Positions 32,223 through 40,849 of a stretch of 64,000 nt of DNA are shown here, piece after piece. Position 1 is the stretch's first letter; the number at the start of each line of letters is the position of its first letter. The stretch spans positions 434,001 to 498,000 of the forward strand of contig NZ_JAIUCZ020000005.1 of NCBI RefSeq assembly GCF_020176955.2, read 5' to 3'. The translations under genes were made by a program, and so were the position numbers. Below the pieces are notes generated by a model. The model had not been told where the DNA came from. It saw only the letters and a list, made by a program, of their open reading frames with translations, and did no database searches. This DNA comes from Nocardia sp. alder85J (GTDB lineage: Bacteria; Actinomycetota; Actinomycetes; Mycobacteriales; Mycobacteriaceae).

Positions 32223-32792
32223 ATGGCGTCGCCGCGCACCCGTCTGACCGCCGGTGAACGCAGTGAGCAGGTGCTCGCGGCTGCGGTCACCGCTTTCGCC
32301 GAATCCGGTTATGCCGCAACGAAAACCGATGAGATCGCCCGGCTCGCGGGAGTTTCGCAGCCGTATGTGATCCGACTGTTCGGCAGCAAGCAGCAACTGT
32401 TCGTCGACAGCGTGGAGTTGGTGACCGACCGGATCGAGGAGATCTTCCGGGAGGCCGCGGCCGCGGTCGGCCCGGATGCGGACACCGAGGAGAAGATCGG
32501 CGCGCTCGGCGAGGCGTTCGACGTCTTCCTCACCGAGCGCGAGTTGCTGATGGTGTTGCTGCACGGCTTCTCGGCCAGCGGCGATCCTGCCATCGGCAAT
32601 CCGGTGCGCGAGCGCTTCGGCCGCATCTACCGGCTGGTCCGCGACCTCACCGGCGCCTCCGGCGAGCAGGCCCGCGACTTCATGTCCACCGGCATGCTAC
32701 TCACCGTGATGACCGCGATGCAGGTCGTCGGGCCCGATCCGGTCCGCTGCGACTGGGCGGTGGAGATCCTGGAGAACCTGGTCGCGGAGTGA
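32223..32792 (+). CDS. TetR family repressor of the adjacent exporter
   Basis: 189 aa. An N-terminal TetR HTH at about 12-58 (VLAAAVTAFAESGYAATKTDEIARLAGVS, in part, then YVIRLFGSKQQLFVDSV) is followed by an all-helical ligand-binding domain. AAGGAGG precedes the ATG. Divergent orientation and the palindromes beside the exporter promoter make it the likely local repressor, relieved by an exported compound. It ends 7 bp from the stop of the convergent RNA methyltransferase gene. Confidence 0.9.
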   Translation: MASPRTRLTAGERSEQVLAAAVTAFAESGYAATKTDEIARLAGVSQPYVIRLFGSKQQLFVDSVELVTDRIEEIFREAAAAVGPDADTEEKIGALGEAFDVFLTERELLMVLLHGFSASGDPAIGNPVRERFGRIYRLVRDLTGASGEQARDFMSTGMLLTVMTAMQVVGPDPVRCDWAVEILENLVAE

Positions 32793-32799
32793 GTCGCCG

Positions 32800-33624
32800 T
32801 TATCGGCGGTGCTGCACCCGCGCGCCGGCGTAGAGGCAGATCGCCGCGGCCGCAGCGAGATTCAGGCTCTCGGCCCGGCCGTGGATGGGAATCCGGATGC
32901 GATGATCGGCGCGCCGCGCGATGCCGGGATCCAGCCCGTGCGCCTCGTTACCGAACAACCACGCCACCGGACCGGCGAGGATCTCGTCGGCGGCGTCGAG
33001 ATCCACCTCGCCGCGCGCGGTGGTGGCCAGCACCGTGACACCCGCGTCCCGCAACGCCGCCAGCACCGCGTCGACATCGCGCTCCCGGGCGATCGGGACG
33101 TGGAAGAGGCTTCCGGCACAAGCCCGTACACACTTGCCGTTGTGCGGGTCGACCGAATCGCCGGCCAGCACCACCGCATCCGCGCCGACCGCGTCGGCCA
33201 CCCGGATCAGGGTGCCGGCATTGCCCGGATCGGCGATCTCGACCGGCACCGCGAGCATCCGCGGCGCCGCGGCCAGCACCCGCGGCAGCGGCACGTCCAC
33301 CGCGCGGCAGACGGCGACCAGACCGGGCGGGGTGACGGTCTCCCCCAGCAGTTCGGCGGCGCGCTCGGCGACCAGCGTGGTGCGCACCCCGAGCGCGGCG
33401 GCGGTCGCCACCAGTTCGTGTTCGCGTTCGGCGGCGCGGAGAGAATAGAACAGCTCTTCGGCGCGCTCGGTGGCCAGGGCCGCCTCGACCGAATTCGCGC
33501 CCTCCGCGAGGAACAGCCCGGTCTTGCGGCGCTGCGGCGCGCGATGGAGCTTGACAGCGGAAACGACCCGCGGATTACGCTCGGAGAGCGCGTCCACGGG
33601 TCGTTTCGAATGCGTCGGTGTCAC
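32800..33624 (-). CDS. SpoU/TrmH-family 2'-O RNA methyltransferase (TsnR-like)
   Basis: 274 aa SPOUT enzyme. An N-terminal substrate-binding part (VSAVKLHRAPQRRKTGLFLAEG) precedes the knotted SAM domain with motif 1 EIADPGNAGTLIRVADAVGAD, motif 2 WLFGNEAHGLD and motif 3 IPIHGRAESLNLAAAAAI. It corresponds by position to tsnR (Rv1644) after rplT in mycobacteria, and is predicted to methylate rRNA or tRNA ribose. The GTG at 33622-33624 begins 5 nt after the rplT stop, so the two are probably coupled. Confidence 0.9.
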   Translation of the reverse strand: MTPTHSKRPVDALSERNPRVVSAVKLHRAPQRRKTGLFLAEGANSVEAALATERAEELFYSLRAAEREHELVATAAALGVRTTLVAERAAELLGETVTPPGLVAVCRAVDVPLPRVLAAAPRMLAVPVEIADPGNAGTLIRVADAVGADAVVLAGDSVDPHNGKCVRACAGSLFHVPIARERDVDAVLAALRDAGVTVLATTARGEVDLDAADEILAGPVAWLFGNEAHGLDPGIARRADHRIRIPIHGRAESLNLAAAAAICLYAGARVQHRR

Positions 33625-33629
33625 TCGGC

Positions 33630-34010
33630 TCAGGCGGCCGGAGTGTTGACATCCTCCGGCAGGGCGGCCTTGGCGACCGCGACCAGACCGGCGAACGCCT
33701 CGGCATCGGACACGGCGAGCTCGGCGAGGATCTTGCGATCGACCTCGACACCGGCGGCCTTCAGGCCCTGGATGAACCGGTTGTAGGTGATGTCGTTCGC
33801 ACGGGCCGCGGCGTTGATGCGGGTGATCCACAGCTGACGGAAATCGCCCTTCCGCGCCCGGCGATCCCGGAACGCGTAGGTCAGCGACTTGAGCTGCTGC
33901 TCCTTGGCCTTGCGGTACAGCCGCGAGCGCTGCCCGCGGTAGCCCTTGGAGGCCTCGAGAACGGTACGGCGCTTCTTCTGAGCGTTGACGGCCCTTTTGA
34001 CGCGTGCCAC
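33630..34010 (-). CDS. rplT: 50S ribosomal protein L20
   Basis: 126 aa, standard L20: ARVKRAVNAQKKRRTVLEAS at the start, then YRGQRSRLYRKAKEQ and WITRINAAARANDITYNRF. It binds 23S rRNA early in 50S assembly and, in other bacteria, represses its own operon. The GTG start follows AAGGAA. A 6-bp hairpin (34035-34040 with 34046-34051) lies in the leader between rpmI and rplT. Confidence 0.98.
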   Translation of the reverse strand: MARVKRAVNAQKKRRTVLEASKGYRGQRSRLYRKAKEQQLKSLTYAFRDRRARKGDFRQLWITRINAAARANDITYNRFIQGLKAAGVEVDRKILAELAVSDAEAFAGLVAVAKAALPEDVNTPAA

Positions 34011-34138
34011 TTGTCAGTTCCTTGTTCGATCGAGGGGCGCTCGGGGCGCCCGGGGGTCGGTGGTAGCGACGTGCCCGTGCGGGTGACCGTGAACGGCACC
34101 GGCCGGGGGCACTGCGCGATGGCTCGAGGAGAGCCCGC

Positions 34139-34333
34139 TCAGATGGCGAGCAGCTTCTTCACACGACGGACGTCGGCCGCCGCAACGACCTCCGTGCCTT
34201 CCAGACGACGAGTCCGGCGGCTGGGCTTGTGCTCGAACAGGTGTCGACGGTTCGCCTGCTCACGCAGCAGCTTGCCGCGACCGGTCACCTTGAATCGCTT
34301 CGAGGCGCCGCTGTGGCTCTTCATCTTCGGCAT
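34139..34333 (-). CDS. rpmI: 50S ribosomal protein L35
   Basis: 64 aa, very basic: PKMKSHSGASKRFKVTGRGK, then RRHLFEHKPSRRTRRL, the full L35 pattern. It lies between infC and rplT in the conserved order. The ATG at 34333 is 67 nt after the infC stop. Confidence 0.97.
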   Translation of the reverse strand: MPKMKSHSGASKRFKVTGRGKLLREQANRRHLFEHKPSRRTRRLEGTEVVAAADVRRVKKLLAI

Positions 34334-34400
34334 GGATTCCTCAATCTGTCTCGTTCGGCGGCGGGCTCGCGTTCCCACGAGTCCGCCGTCCACTGTTCGG

Positions 34401-35060
<660 letters not shown>

Positions 35061-35130
35061 GGGGCCTCCTAGGTCAAGCGGTGTCGTCCAACGACCGCAA
35101 GCTATAACTGGCAACCCCATATCCAACACG

Positions 35131-35164
35131 AAAGCCCCGCTGCGGTATTTCACCGCCACGGGGC
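35131..35164 (-). terminator. Attenuator-like hairpin in the infC leader
   Basis: Read on the minus strand: GCCCCG, TG, GCGGT, GAAAT, ACCGC, AG, CGGGGC, then TTT (35164 down to 35131). The two stems (6 and 5 bp) are separated by a small symmetric internal loop and followed by a short T-run, about 70 nt before the ATC start. This looks like a transcription attenuator of the infC-rpmI-rplT operon. Confidence 0.6.
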
Positions 35165-35485
35165 CCGATGTCGACCGGCCGACGACGCGAGCAATCGCGT
35201 CGACCCTCGCACGGGCACGATGCCGCACGAAAAACCCCTCCATATCGGACGGGTGACCGGGACCGTCCGGCCTGATGTGAACCGGCGAACGGTGGGAGTT
35301 GGGCTCCACTTATTGCCCCGGACCTGCCACAGACGTGCATCGACGCAGCGATCTGACGACGCGAACTATTGCTGCAACACGACCGGGGCGGTCGTCGCCG
35401 ATCAGCTTAACATCCCCGCAGCTGATCCTCCGAATCGGGCAACCCCGCGACCAGGCACATCGGTATCGGGTGCCATGCTACCGGC

Positions 35486-35824
35486 ATGAGCAATCCGTCG
35501 GAGACCGTGCGCGAGCTGGCCGAGATCCCCGCAGTGGAGGTCATCAGCCGGGCGGCGGTGATGCTGATGAGCTCGGCCGCCGAGAAGCTCGGCCTCGCCG
35601 ACGACGATCCGCAGTCGAGCCCGCAGCTGGATCTGGACGAGGCCCGCCGCCTCATCACGGCGCTGGCCGGCCTGATCACGGCCTCGGTGGAATACCTCGG
35701 CCCGCATGCCGGGCCGCTGCGCGACGGCCTACAGGCGCTGCAACGCGCCTTCCGGGAGACCTCCGCGCATCCGGACGAACCCGGCAAGGGGCCCGGCGAG
35801 AAGTACACCGGCCCCGTCTACTGA
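35486..35824 (+). CDS. DUF1844 family protein
   Basis: 112 aa, matching DUF1844: IPAVEVISRAAVMLMSSAAEKLGLAD, LDEARRLITALAGLITASVEYLG, and the C-terminal EPGKGPGEKYTGPVY. Function unknown. Actinobacterial members are commonly encoded divergently from infC, as here. Most of the protein is predicted helical. A start with a near upstream purine tract was not obvious; the ATG at 35486 fits the family. Confidence 0.88.
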   Translation: MSNPSETVRELAEIPAVEVISRAAVMLMSSAAEKLGLADDDPQSSPQLDLDEARRLITALAGLITASVEYLGPHAGPLRDGLQALQRAFRETSAHPDEPGKGPGEKYTGPVY

Positions 35825-36016
35825 CCCCGGATCACCTCCCGGCACGGGTAACTCGGGAGTGGCGGAATCGTCGAGATCGGGCCACTCTTGGTGGCGACTG
35901 CCAATTCGCACCCCGGAAAGGCTGGCCGGCGTACATATTTGAGCGAATGCCAGGATTCGCAGGCCGATTCGAGGGGTAATAGGAGCTGGCGAAGGAGTAC
36001 CCGATCCAGGAGCACC

Positions 36017-36241
36017 ATGACTGCCCGACGCGAGCTCGAAGAGGCACTGCACGGCCCGGTTTCCGCTCTCGACTTCCTCACGGAGTCCGAGAGCGCTGAT
36101 CTACTGCGGCTGTTCGAGGGCGCCCGGCGGCACGAGGTCACCGCGCTGTCCGAAGCGGTGGATCGGATGGTGCACGCGCTACCCTGGCCGCTGGGCCCGA
36201 CGACGAAGCGGATCATGTTCGGCCACGCGCTGGATCGATGA
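36017..36241 (+). CDS. Hypothetical small protein coupled to the following gene
   Basis: 74 aa, unrecognised. AGGAG lies 4 nt before ATG 36017. The sequence is helical and charged (RRELEEALHGPVSALDFLTE, EVTALSEAVDRMVHALPWPLGPTTKRIMFG). Its TGA overlaps the ATG of the 431-aa gene (ATGA at 36238-36241), so both are translated together and may form a complex. Confidence 0.7.
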   Translation: MTARRELEEALHGPVSALDFLTESESADLLRLFEGARRHEVTALSEAVDRMVHALPWPLGPTTKRIMFGHALDR

Positions 36242-37533
36242 GCAGCCTGGTCACCCGCGCCCAGATCATCCTGCTGGCGCGCACCCTGCACGTGGCTCCG
36301 GAGCGGCTGGCCCACCTGGAACGGCTGGGGCCGGACCATCTACACGAATTGCAGCAGCGCATGGCCGCGGCGCTGTTCGAGCACCACGACGACGCGTTCG
36401 CACGCATCAGCCGGTTGGTCCCGGTGATCCCGCTGACCATCTCGCTGCCGTTGGTGCAGCGACTGGTGCCGCCGCTGCTGACCGGGCGCGCGGCCGGTGC
36501 GGTCGGTATCGACCACCCGCGCAAGGCCGCCGAGACGATGGCGATGCTGCACCCGCAGTACGCCGCCGAGTGCGCGCCCTACATGGACCCGCGCGCGATC
36601 GGGCAGCTCGCCGACATCGCGCCGACCGAGCCGATCATCGACGTGGTCAACGAGATGCTGCGCCGCCGGGACTACGTCACCGCCGGGCCGTTCCTCGCCT
36701 ACGCCACCCCGGATCTGATCGAGGCCGTCGAACGCGGCGTGCCCGACGACGCCGGGCTGATCTTCTCCGCCGCCTTCGCGTACTCCGGGAGCGCGGTCAG
36801 CACTATCGTGCGGCACTTCCTGAACGGCGCCACCGGGCGCATCCCCCGGATGGTGCATTCGGTCCTGAAGGGCCCGCCCGATCTGCAAGCGGCGGCGATC
36901 ACGGTGTTCTCCCGCTGCGAACCGGACGTGGTGACGGCCGTGGGCGACATCCTGTTCGACCTCGCACCCGCCGCCGGTATCGGCGCGCTGATCGGCGCCG
37001 CGGTGCGTGGGGGCGCCGGCGCGGAACTGCTGACCTTCACCGGCCGGCTCAGCCCCGCCGCGCTGCGCAAACTGGCCGGTAATCCGGTGCTCTACGACGG
37101 TGCGGTCCTGCCCGCCCTGGTGGGGGCCCTGGCCGCCAACAGCCGCGCCGACAGTTGGCGCGGCCTCGGCGAACTCGCCATGCGGATGGATGTCGACACC
37201 CGGCGCTACGTCGCCCGCTGGATCTCCGAACTGCCGGACGACACGATCCGGGAACTGCCCACCCACGCCACCGAGACCGAGCTGTGGCCCTCGCTGCTGC
37301 GGCTGGTGGCCGTGGCCGACACCGATGTGCAGAACCGGTTCGGCGCGGTGTGGGCGACCCTGTCACCCGAACGTCAGGCCGGGTTGCAACGCCATATCCA
37401 CGAGTACCAGATGGACAACCGGCTGGCCGCGATCACCGCTGCCGCACAACCCATGTCGATGGAGGAGGTCTTCTTCCGGCGGCGCCGGATGGGCCGCCAC
37501 CGCGGCCCGGAGGACACCTGGAAACTCGGCTGA
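36238..37533 (+). CDS. Hypothetical helical protein of 431 aa
   Basis: Not recognised with confidence. The protein is almost entirely helical, with weakly repeated 30-45-residue helix pairs (LPLVQRLVPPLLTGRAAGAV, HPRKAAETMAMLHPQYAAEC, LSPAALRKLAGNPVLYDGAVL), reminiscent of MgtE N-domain or HEAT-like superhelices. There is no signal peptide. The C-terminus is basic and ends FFRRRRMGRHRGPEDTW. It overlaps the 74-aa gene and is followed by a hydrolase 52 nt later. A scaffold or sequestration role would be a guess only. Confidence 0.7.
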   Translation: MSSLVTRAQIILLARTLHVAPERLAHLERLGPDHLHELQQRMAAALFEHHDDAFARISRLVPVIPLTISLPLVQRLVPPLLTGRAAGAVGIDHPRKAAETMAMLHPQYAAECAPYMDPRAIGQLADIAPTEPIIDVVNEMLRRRDYVTAGPFLAYATPDLIEAVERGVPDDAGLIFSAAFAYSGSAVSTIVRHFLNGATGRIPRMVHSVLKGPPDLQAAAITVFSRCEPDVVTAVGDILFDLAPAAGIGALIGAAVRGGAGAELLTFTGRLSPAALRKLAGNPVLYDGAVLPALVGALAANSRADSWRGLGELAMRMDVDTRRYVARWISELPDDTIRELPTHATETELWPSLLRLVAVADTDVQNRFGAVWATLSPERQAGLQRHIHEYQMDNRLAAITAAAQPMSMEEVFFRRRRMGRHRGPEDTWKLG

Positions 37534-37585
37534 TTCCCGCCACTCGAGCCGATTCCTGTCGGTGCCCGATGCGATGATCCGCCTC

Positions 37586-38281
37586 ATGGCTCACATACTG
37601 CTGATTCCCGGATTCTGGCTCGGCGCCTGGGCATGGGATGCCGTGGCCGGCCGTCTACGTGATCACGGCCACGAGGTGACGGCCCTGACGCTGCCCGGTC
37701 TCGACCCCGATGCCCCGCACCGCCTCGACACCACCGTGGCCGAGCAGGCCGCCGCCATCGTCGCGGCCGCGCCGGTCCCCACGGTGCTGGTCTCGCACTC
37801 CGGCGGCGCGGCCCCCGCCTATCTCGCGAGCGACATTGCGCCCCAGAACTTCTCGCACGCGATCTACGTCGACTCGGGCCCCCTGCCACCCGGTTTCGTA
37901 CTCGACCCCGACCTGTCGCCCGACACCCGCGAACTCCCCCTCCCCGACTGGCCCGAACTGGAGGCCGCGGGCAACAGCCTGGCGGGCCTGGACGAACTCA
38001 CCCTGCAACGCTTCCGATCCCGCGCGGTCTCCCAACCCGCCACCATCGCCCGAACCCCGTTGCCGCTCAGCGACTCCCCCGCCGGCCGCACGATCCCCAC
38101 CACCCTGATCTGTTGCAGTTTCCCCGCCGAACAGATCCACGCCCTCACCGGCACCGCCCCCATCTTCTCCGAACTCCCCCACCTCGACGCCACCTTCATA
38201 GACCTCCACACCGGCCACTGGCCCATGTGGTCCCGCCCCACCGAACTCGCCGAACTGATCCACACCGCCGCGAAACAGTAG
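37586..38281 (+). CDS. Alpha/beta hydrolase
   Basis: 231 aa of the esterase/salicylate-esterase-like alpha/beta hydrolase group. It starts AHILLIPGFWLGAWAWDAV (oxyanion region HGxW-like), has the nucleophile elbow VSHSGGAAPAY with the catalytic Ser, and the catalytic His in HTGHWPMW near the end. The start is at ATG 37586. The substrate is unknown; the short length and the LIPGFWLGAWAW start resemble plant-type methylesterases and bacterial esterases. It may be cotranscribed with the two genes before it. Confidence 0.85.
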   Translation: MAHILLIPGFWLGAWAWDAVAGRLRDHGHEVTALTLPGLDPDAPHRLDTTVAEQAAAIVAAAPVPTVLVSHSGGAAPAYLASDIAPQNFSHAIYVDSGPLPPGFVLDPDLSPDTRELPLPDWPELEAAGNSLAGLDELTLQRFRSRAVSQPATIARTPLPLSDSPAGRTIPTTLICCSFPAEQIHALTGTAPIFSELPHLDATFIDLHTGHWPMWSRPTELAELIHTAAKQ

Positions 38282-38636
38282 GGCGGCGCGGCAGCAATCG
38301 GCACACGCGACCCGCCGCCCTACGCCGAGCAGCGCCACCACCTGCCACTCGCGGACCGTGGCGACACGCCGAGTTCCCGCGCCCGTCCCGGCCCTACCGA
38401 ACCGCCGATCGGGATCCTCAGCGCGACAGACTGTTCGGTGTTCCACCGCAGCCTCTCGCAGCCGAGGCCACTCACCCGTGAAGCTCCTCCCTCCGCCGCG
38501 ATCATGCGGGTCAACAGCGAATCCTGTTGCGCGGCAGCCAGCGGCCTCGGCGGCGTGGCTGCCGCGATGTGGGTCGGATGGGTGCTCCGGCAGGTGCTGG
38601 GCGCGCAGTTGTGAGTCGGAACAGTTTGGGGGCAGT

Positions 38637-39089
38637 CTATTTCGTGGGGCGGCGGGGGCGGCGGGTGTCGACGTTGGCGGTCAGGGTCTGCAGGAGGGCG
38701 GGGAGTTCGGCGACAGTTCGGTCGGGTAGGCCGGTGACGGTTTCTTCCGCCAGGGCGCACCAGAGTTGTTTGACCTCGCCGGCGAGGGCTCGGCCGGTGT
38801 CGGTGAGTTCGACGATGCTGGCGCGTTTGTCGGAGGGGTCGGGAGTTCGGCGGAGGTGACCGGAGGCTTCGAGTTTGCGGGTCATCAGGGTGACGCTGGG
38901 GGGTTCGCAGCCCAGCGCCTCGCTCAGTTGCGCCTGGATCATGGGGCCGGTACGGGCCAGTTCCAGGAGGAGGGCCTCCTGGCCGGGGTGCAGGCCGAGG
39001 GGGGCCAGCAGGGTGGCGGCTCGCGCGCGGTGGCGCAGGCTCAGGAGGCGAATGGCCTGGTTGATGGCGTCCGCTCGATCGAAGTCCAC
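38637..39089 (-). CDS. MarR family repressor, divergent from an exporter
   Basis: 150 aa MarR protein: the HTH at about 50-80 (AQLSEALGCEPPSVTLMTRKLEASGHL) and the wing RTPDPSDKRASIVELTDTG. It starts 74 bp from a divergently transcribed MFS exporter, with a palindrome overlapping the exporter promoter, so it is the expected local repressor. The C-terminal tail is Arg-rich. Confidence 0.9.
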   Translation of the reverse strand: MDFDRADAINQAIRLLSLRHRARAATLLAPLGLHPGQEALLLELARTGPMIQAQLSEALGCEPPSVTLMTRKLEASGHLRRTPDPSDKRASIVELTDTGRALAGEVKQLWCALAEETVTGLPDRTVAELPALLQTLTANVDTRRPRRPTK

Positions 39090-39098
39090 GGGGCTCCC

Positions 39099-39137
39099 TT
39101 GACAAATTGGTTACGCACATAACATTATGCACGTAAC
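39099..39137 (+). promoter_or_regulatory. Exporter promoter overlapped by MarR operator
   Basis: TTGACA at 39099-39104 and CATTAT at 39123-39128 (18-nt spacer) form the promoter. GTTACG (39110-39115) and CGTAAC (39132-39137) form an inverted repeat covering the spacer and the -10 box, with further partial symmetry inside (GCACATAA and TTATGCAC). Confidence 0.65.
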
Positions 39138-39163
39138 TATTCTTCTCGTCTCCAGGAGTGCTC

Positions 39164-40591
39164 GTGGCGACCGAATCGATGGCGAAACCCTTGTCCCACC
39201 GCTGGATCGGTGGGCGGGGCGCGGCCGACCGGCTGGTGCTGGCGCTGGCGTGCGCCGGGCAGTTCATGGTGATCCTCGACGCGTCGGTGGTGAATGTCGC
39301 GTTGCCGTCGATCCAGCGGGATCTCGGATTCTCCGCTACCGGGCTGGCCTGGGTGGTCAACGGGTATCTGCTCGCGTTCGCGGGGCTCATGCTGTCGGGT
39401 GGGCGAGCCGGTGATCTGTTCGGGCAGCGGCGGATGCTCACTGCCGGGCTGTTCGTGTTTTCCGGCGCGAGCCTGGTCGGCGGGCTGGCGACCGGTGCGG
39501 GGGTGCTGGTGGCGGCGCGGGTGGCGCAGGGCGCGGGGGCGGCGTTTCTGGCCCCGGCGACATTGGCGGTGGTCAATACCCGTTTCCCGGCGGGGCCTGC
39601 ACGAGCACGGGCGCTGGGTGCGTGGTCGGCCGCGGGTGGGGCCGGTGGGATGGCGGGGGCCGTTGCGGGAGGGGCGCTCACCGGCGCGCTGTCGTGGCGA
39701 TGGATCTTCCTGATCAATGTGCCGATCGGGGTGGTGCTGATCGCGGTGGCAATGGTGGCGCTGTCCGGGACCACCGTCGACCGGCTCGCACGGCTGGACC
39801 CGATCGGCGCGGTGACCGGGACTGCGGGCGCCAGTGCGCTGGTCTTCGGAGTGGTCCGGAGTGGTGCGTACGGATGGTCGTCCGCGCGAGTGCTCGGCAT
39901 CATCGGGGCAGGGGTGCTGCTGCTCGCCGTATTCCTCGTGGTGGAGGGACGTTTCGCAACCCGGCCGCTGATGCCGTTGCGGCTGTTCGGAATTCGGGCG
40001 GTCGCGGCGGGCAATGGGATGTTGCTGCTGTTCGGCGGAATTCCGATCGCGATGTGGTATTTCACCTCGCTGCTGCTCCAGAATGTGCTCGGATTCGGTG
40101 CGTTGCGGTCGGGGCTGGGGCAGACACCGGCGTCGGTGGCCTTCGTGGTGGTCGCGCGATGGGCCGCCGGGCTGCTGCCGCGCGTCGGTGCGCGGGTGCT
40201 GGTGGCAGCCGGGGGCGGTTGCTTCCTGGCCGGATTCGGGTGGCTCGCCCGGGCCGGGTCCGGAAGTGGTTATCTCGCAGCCGTATTCGGCCCGACGCTG
40301 CTCGTCGCAGTCGGGCTCGGCCTGACATTTCCCACCCTCATGGCGGTGGCGACGGCCGACGCGCCTGCCGAGGACGCCGGAATCGCCGGTGGGCTGGCCA
40401 ATACGTCGAGCCAGATCGGCGGGGCGGTGGCGCTGGCGGTCCTGGTCACGGTCGCCGGCTCCGAATCGGCCGGGTCCGGTGCGCCTGCCGCCCTGGCCGC
40501 GGGGTACGACCTCGTGTTCCTGGTGGCGGCGGGAATCGGGGTGGTACTCGCCGCCGCTGGGCTGTTCCTCCCGCAACGTCCCCGCGGTTGA
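39164..40591 (+). CDS. MFS drug exporter, DHA2 family
   Basis: 475 aa, about 14 helices. Motifs: ILDASVVNVALPSIQRDLG in helix 1, GGRAGDLFGQRRML in loop 2-3, and ARVAQGAGAAFLAPATLAVV in helix 4. GTG 39164 has AGGAG 5 nt upstream; a GTG at 39158 is too close to it. Expected role: proton-coupled efflux, induced when the divergent MarR regulator releases DNA. The stop codon lies inside the first copy of a periodic repeat. Confidence 0.9.
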   Translation: MATESMAKPLSHRWIGGRGAADRLVLALACAGQFMVILDASVVNVALPSIQRDLGFSATGLAWVVNGYLLAFAGLMLSGGRAGDLFGQRRMLTAGLFVFSGASLVGGLATGAGVLVAARVAQGAGAAFLAPATLAVVNTRFPAGPARARALGAWSAAGGAGGMAGAVAGGALTGALSWRWIFLINVPIGVVLIAVAMVALSGTTVDRLARLDPIGAVTGTAGASALVFGVVRSGAYGWSSARVLGIIGAGVLLLAVFLVVEGRFATRPLMPLRLFGIRAVAAGNGMLLLFGGIPIAMWYFTSLLLQNVLGFGALRSGLGQTPASVAFVVVARWAAGLLPRVGARVLVAAGGGCFLAGFGWLARAGSGSGYLAAVFGPTLLVAVGLGLTFPTLMAVATADAPAEDAGIAGGLANTSSQIGGAVALAVLVTVAGSESAGSGAPAALAAGYDLVFLVAAGIGVVLAAAGLFLPQRPRG

Positions 40592-40790
40592 CGACACCCA
40601 CCGCGCCACACCCACGACACCCAGCACCCCACGGTTGACGACAGCCGCCACCCCCAGGGTTGACGACGCCGCGATGCCCCACGGTTGACGACACCCGCGA
40701 TGGCCTACGGTTGACAACGCCCGCGATGCCGTTCTGGGCGAGAAGCAGTCCGCCACGTGTTCCTGTCGCGACACCCTTGCGGTTGACGAC
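40586..40790 (+). repeat. Periodic GGTTGACGAC repeat array
   Basis: Six copies of GGTTGACGAC (one with GGTTGACAAC) start at 40586, 40633, 40658, 40683, 40709 and 40781. The spacings are 47, 25, 25, 26 and 72 bp, close to multiples of 24-25 bp. Flanks are partly shared (CCCAC before, ACCCGCGATG after some copies). The array fills the gap between the exporter stop and the lactate monooxygenase gene. The 14-16 nt between cores is too short for CRISPR spacers. Confidence 0.8.
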
Positions 40791-40849
40791 CACGACGCTG
40801 GGCGATTTGGCAGAATCTCGCACCGACCGTGCCGAGAAGGGACAGAGCA

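Noticed and set aside
35061..35309. An N-terminal extension of IF-3 of about 80 residues in the same open frame
   Set aside because: The perfect AGGAGG before ATC and the family start at ISTETR argue for ATC. The extension includes the attenuator hairpin and has no similarity.
40586..40790. CRISPR array
   Set aside because: The repeat core is only 10 bp and the intervals are 14-16 bp with partly shared sequence. No cas genes are present.
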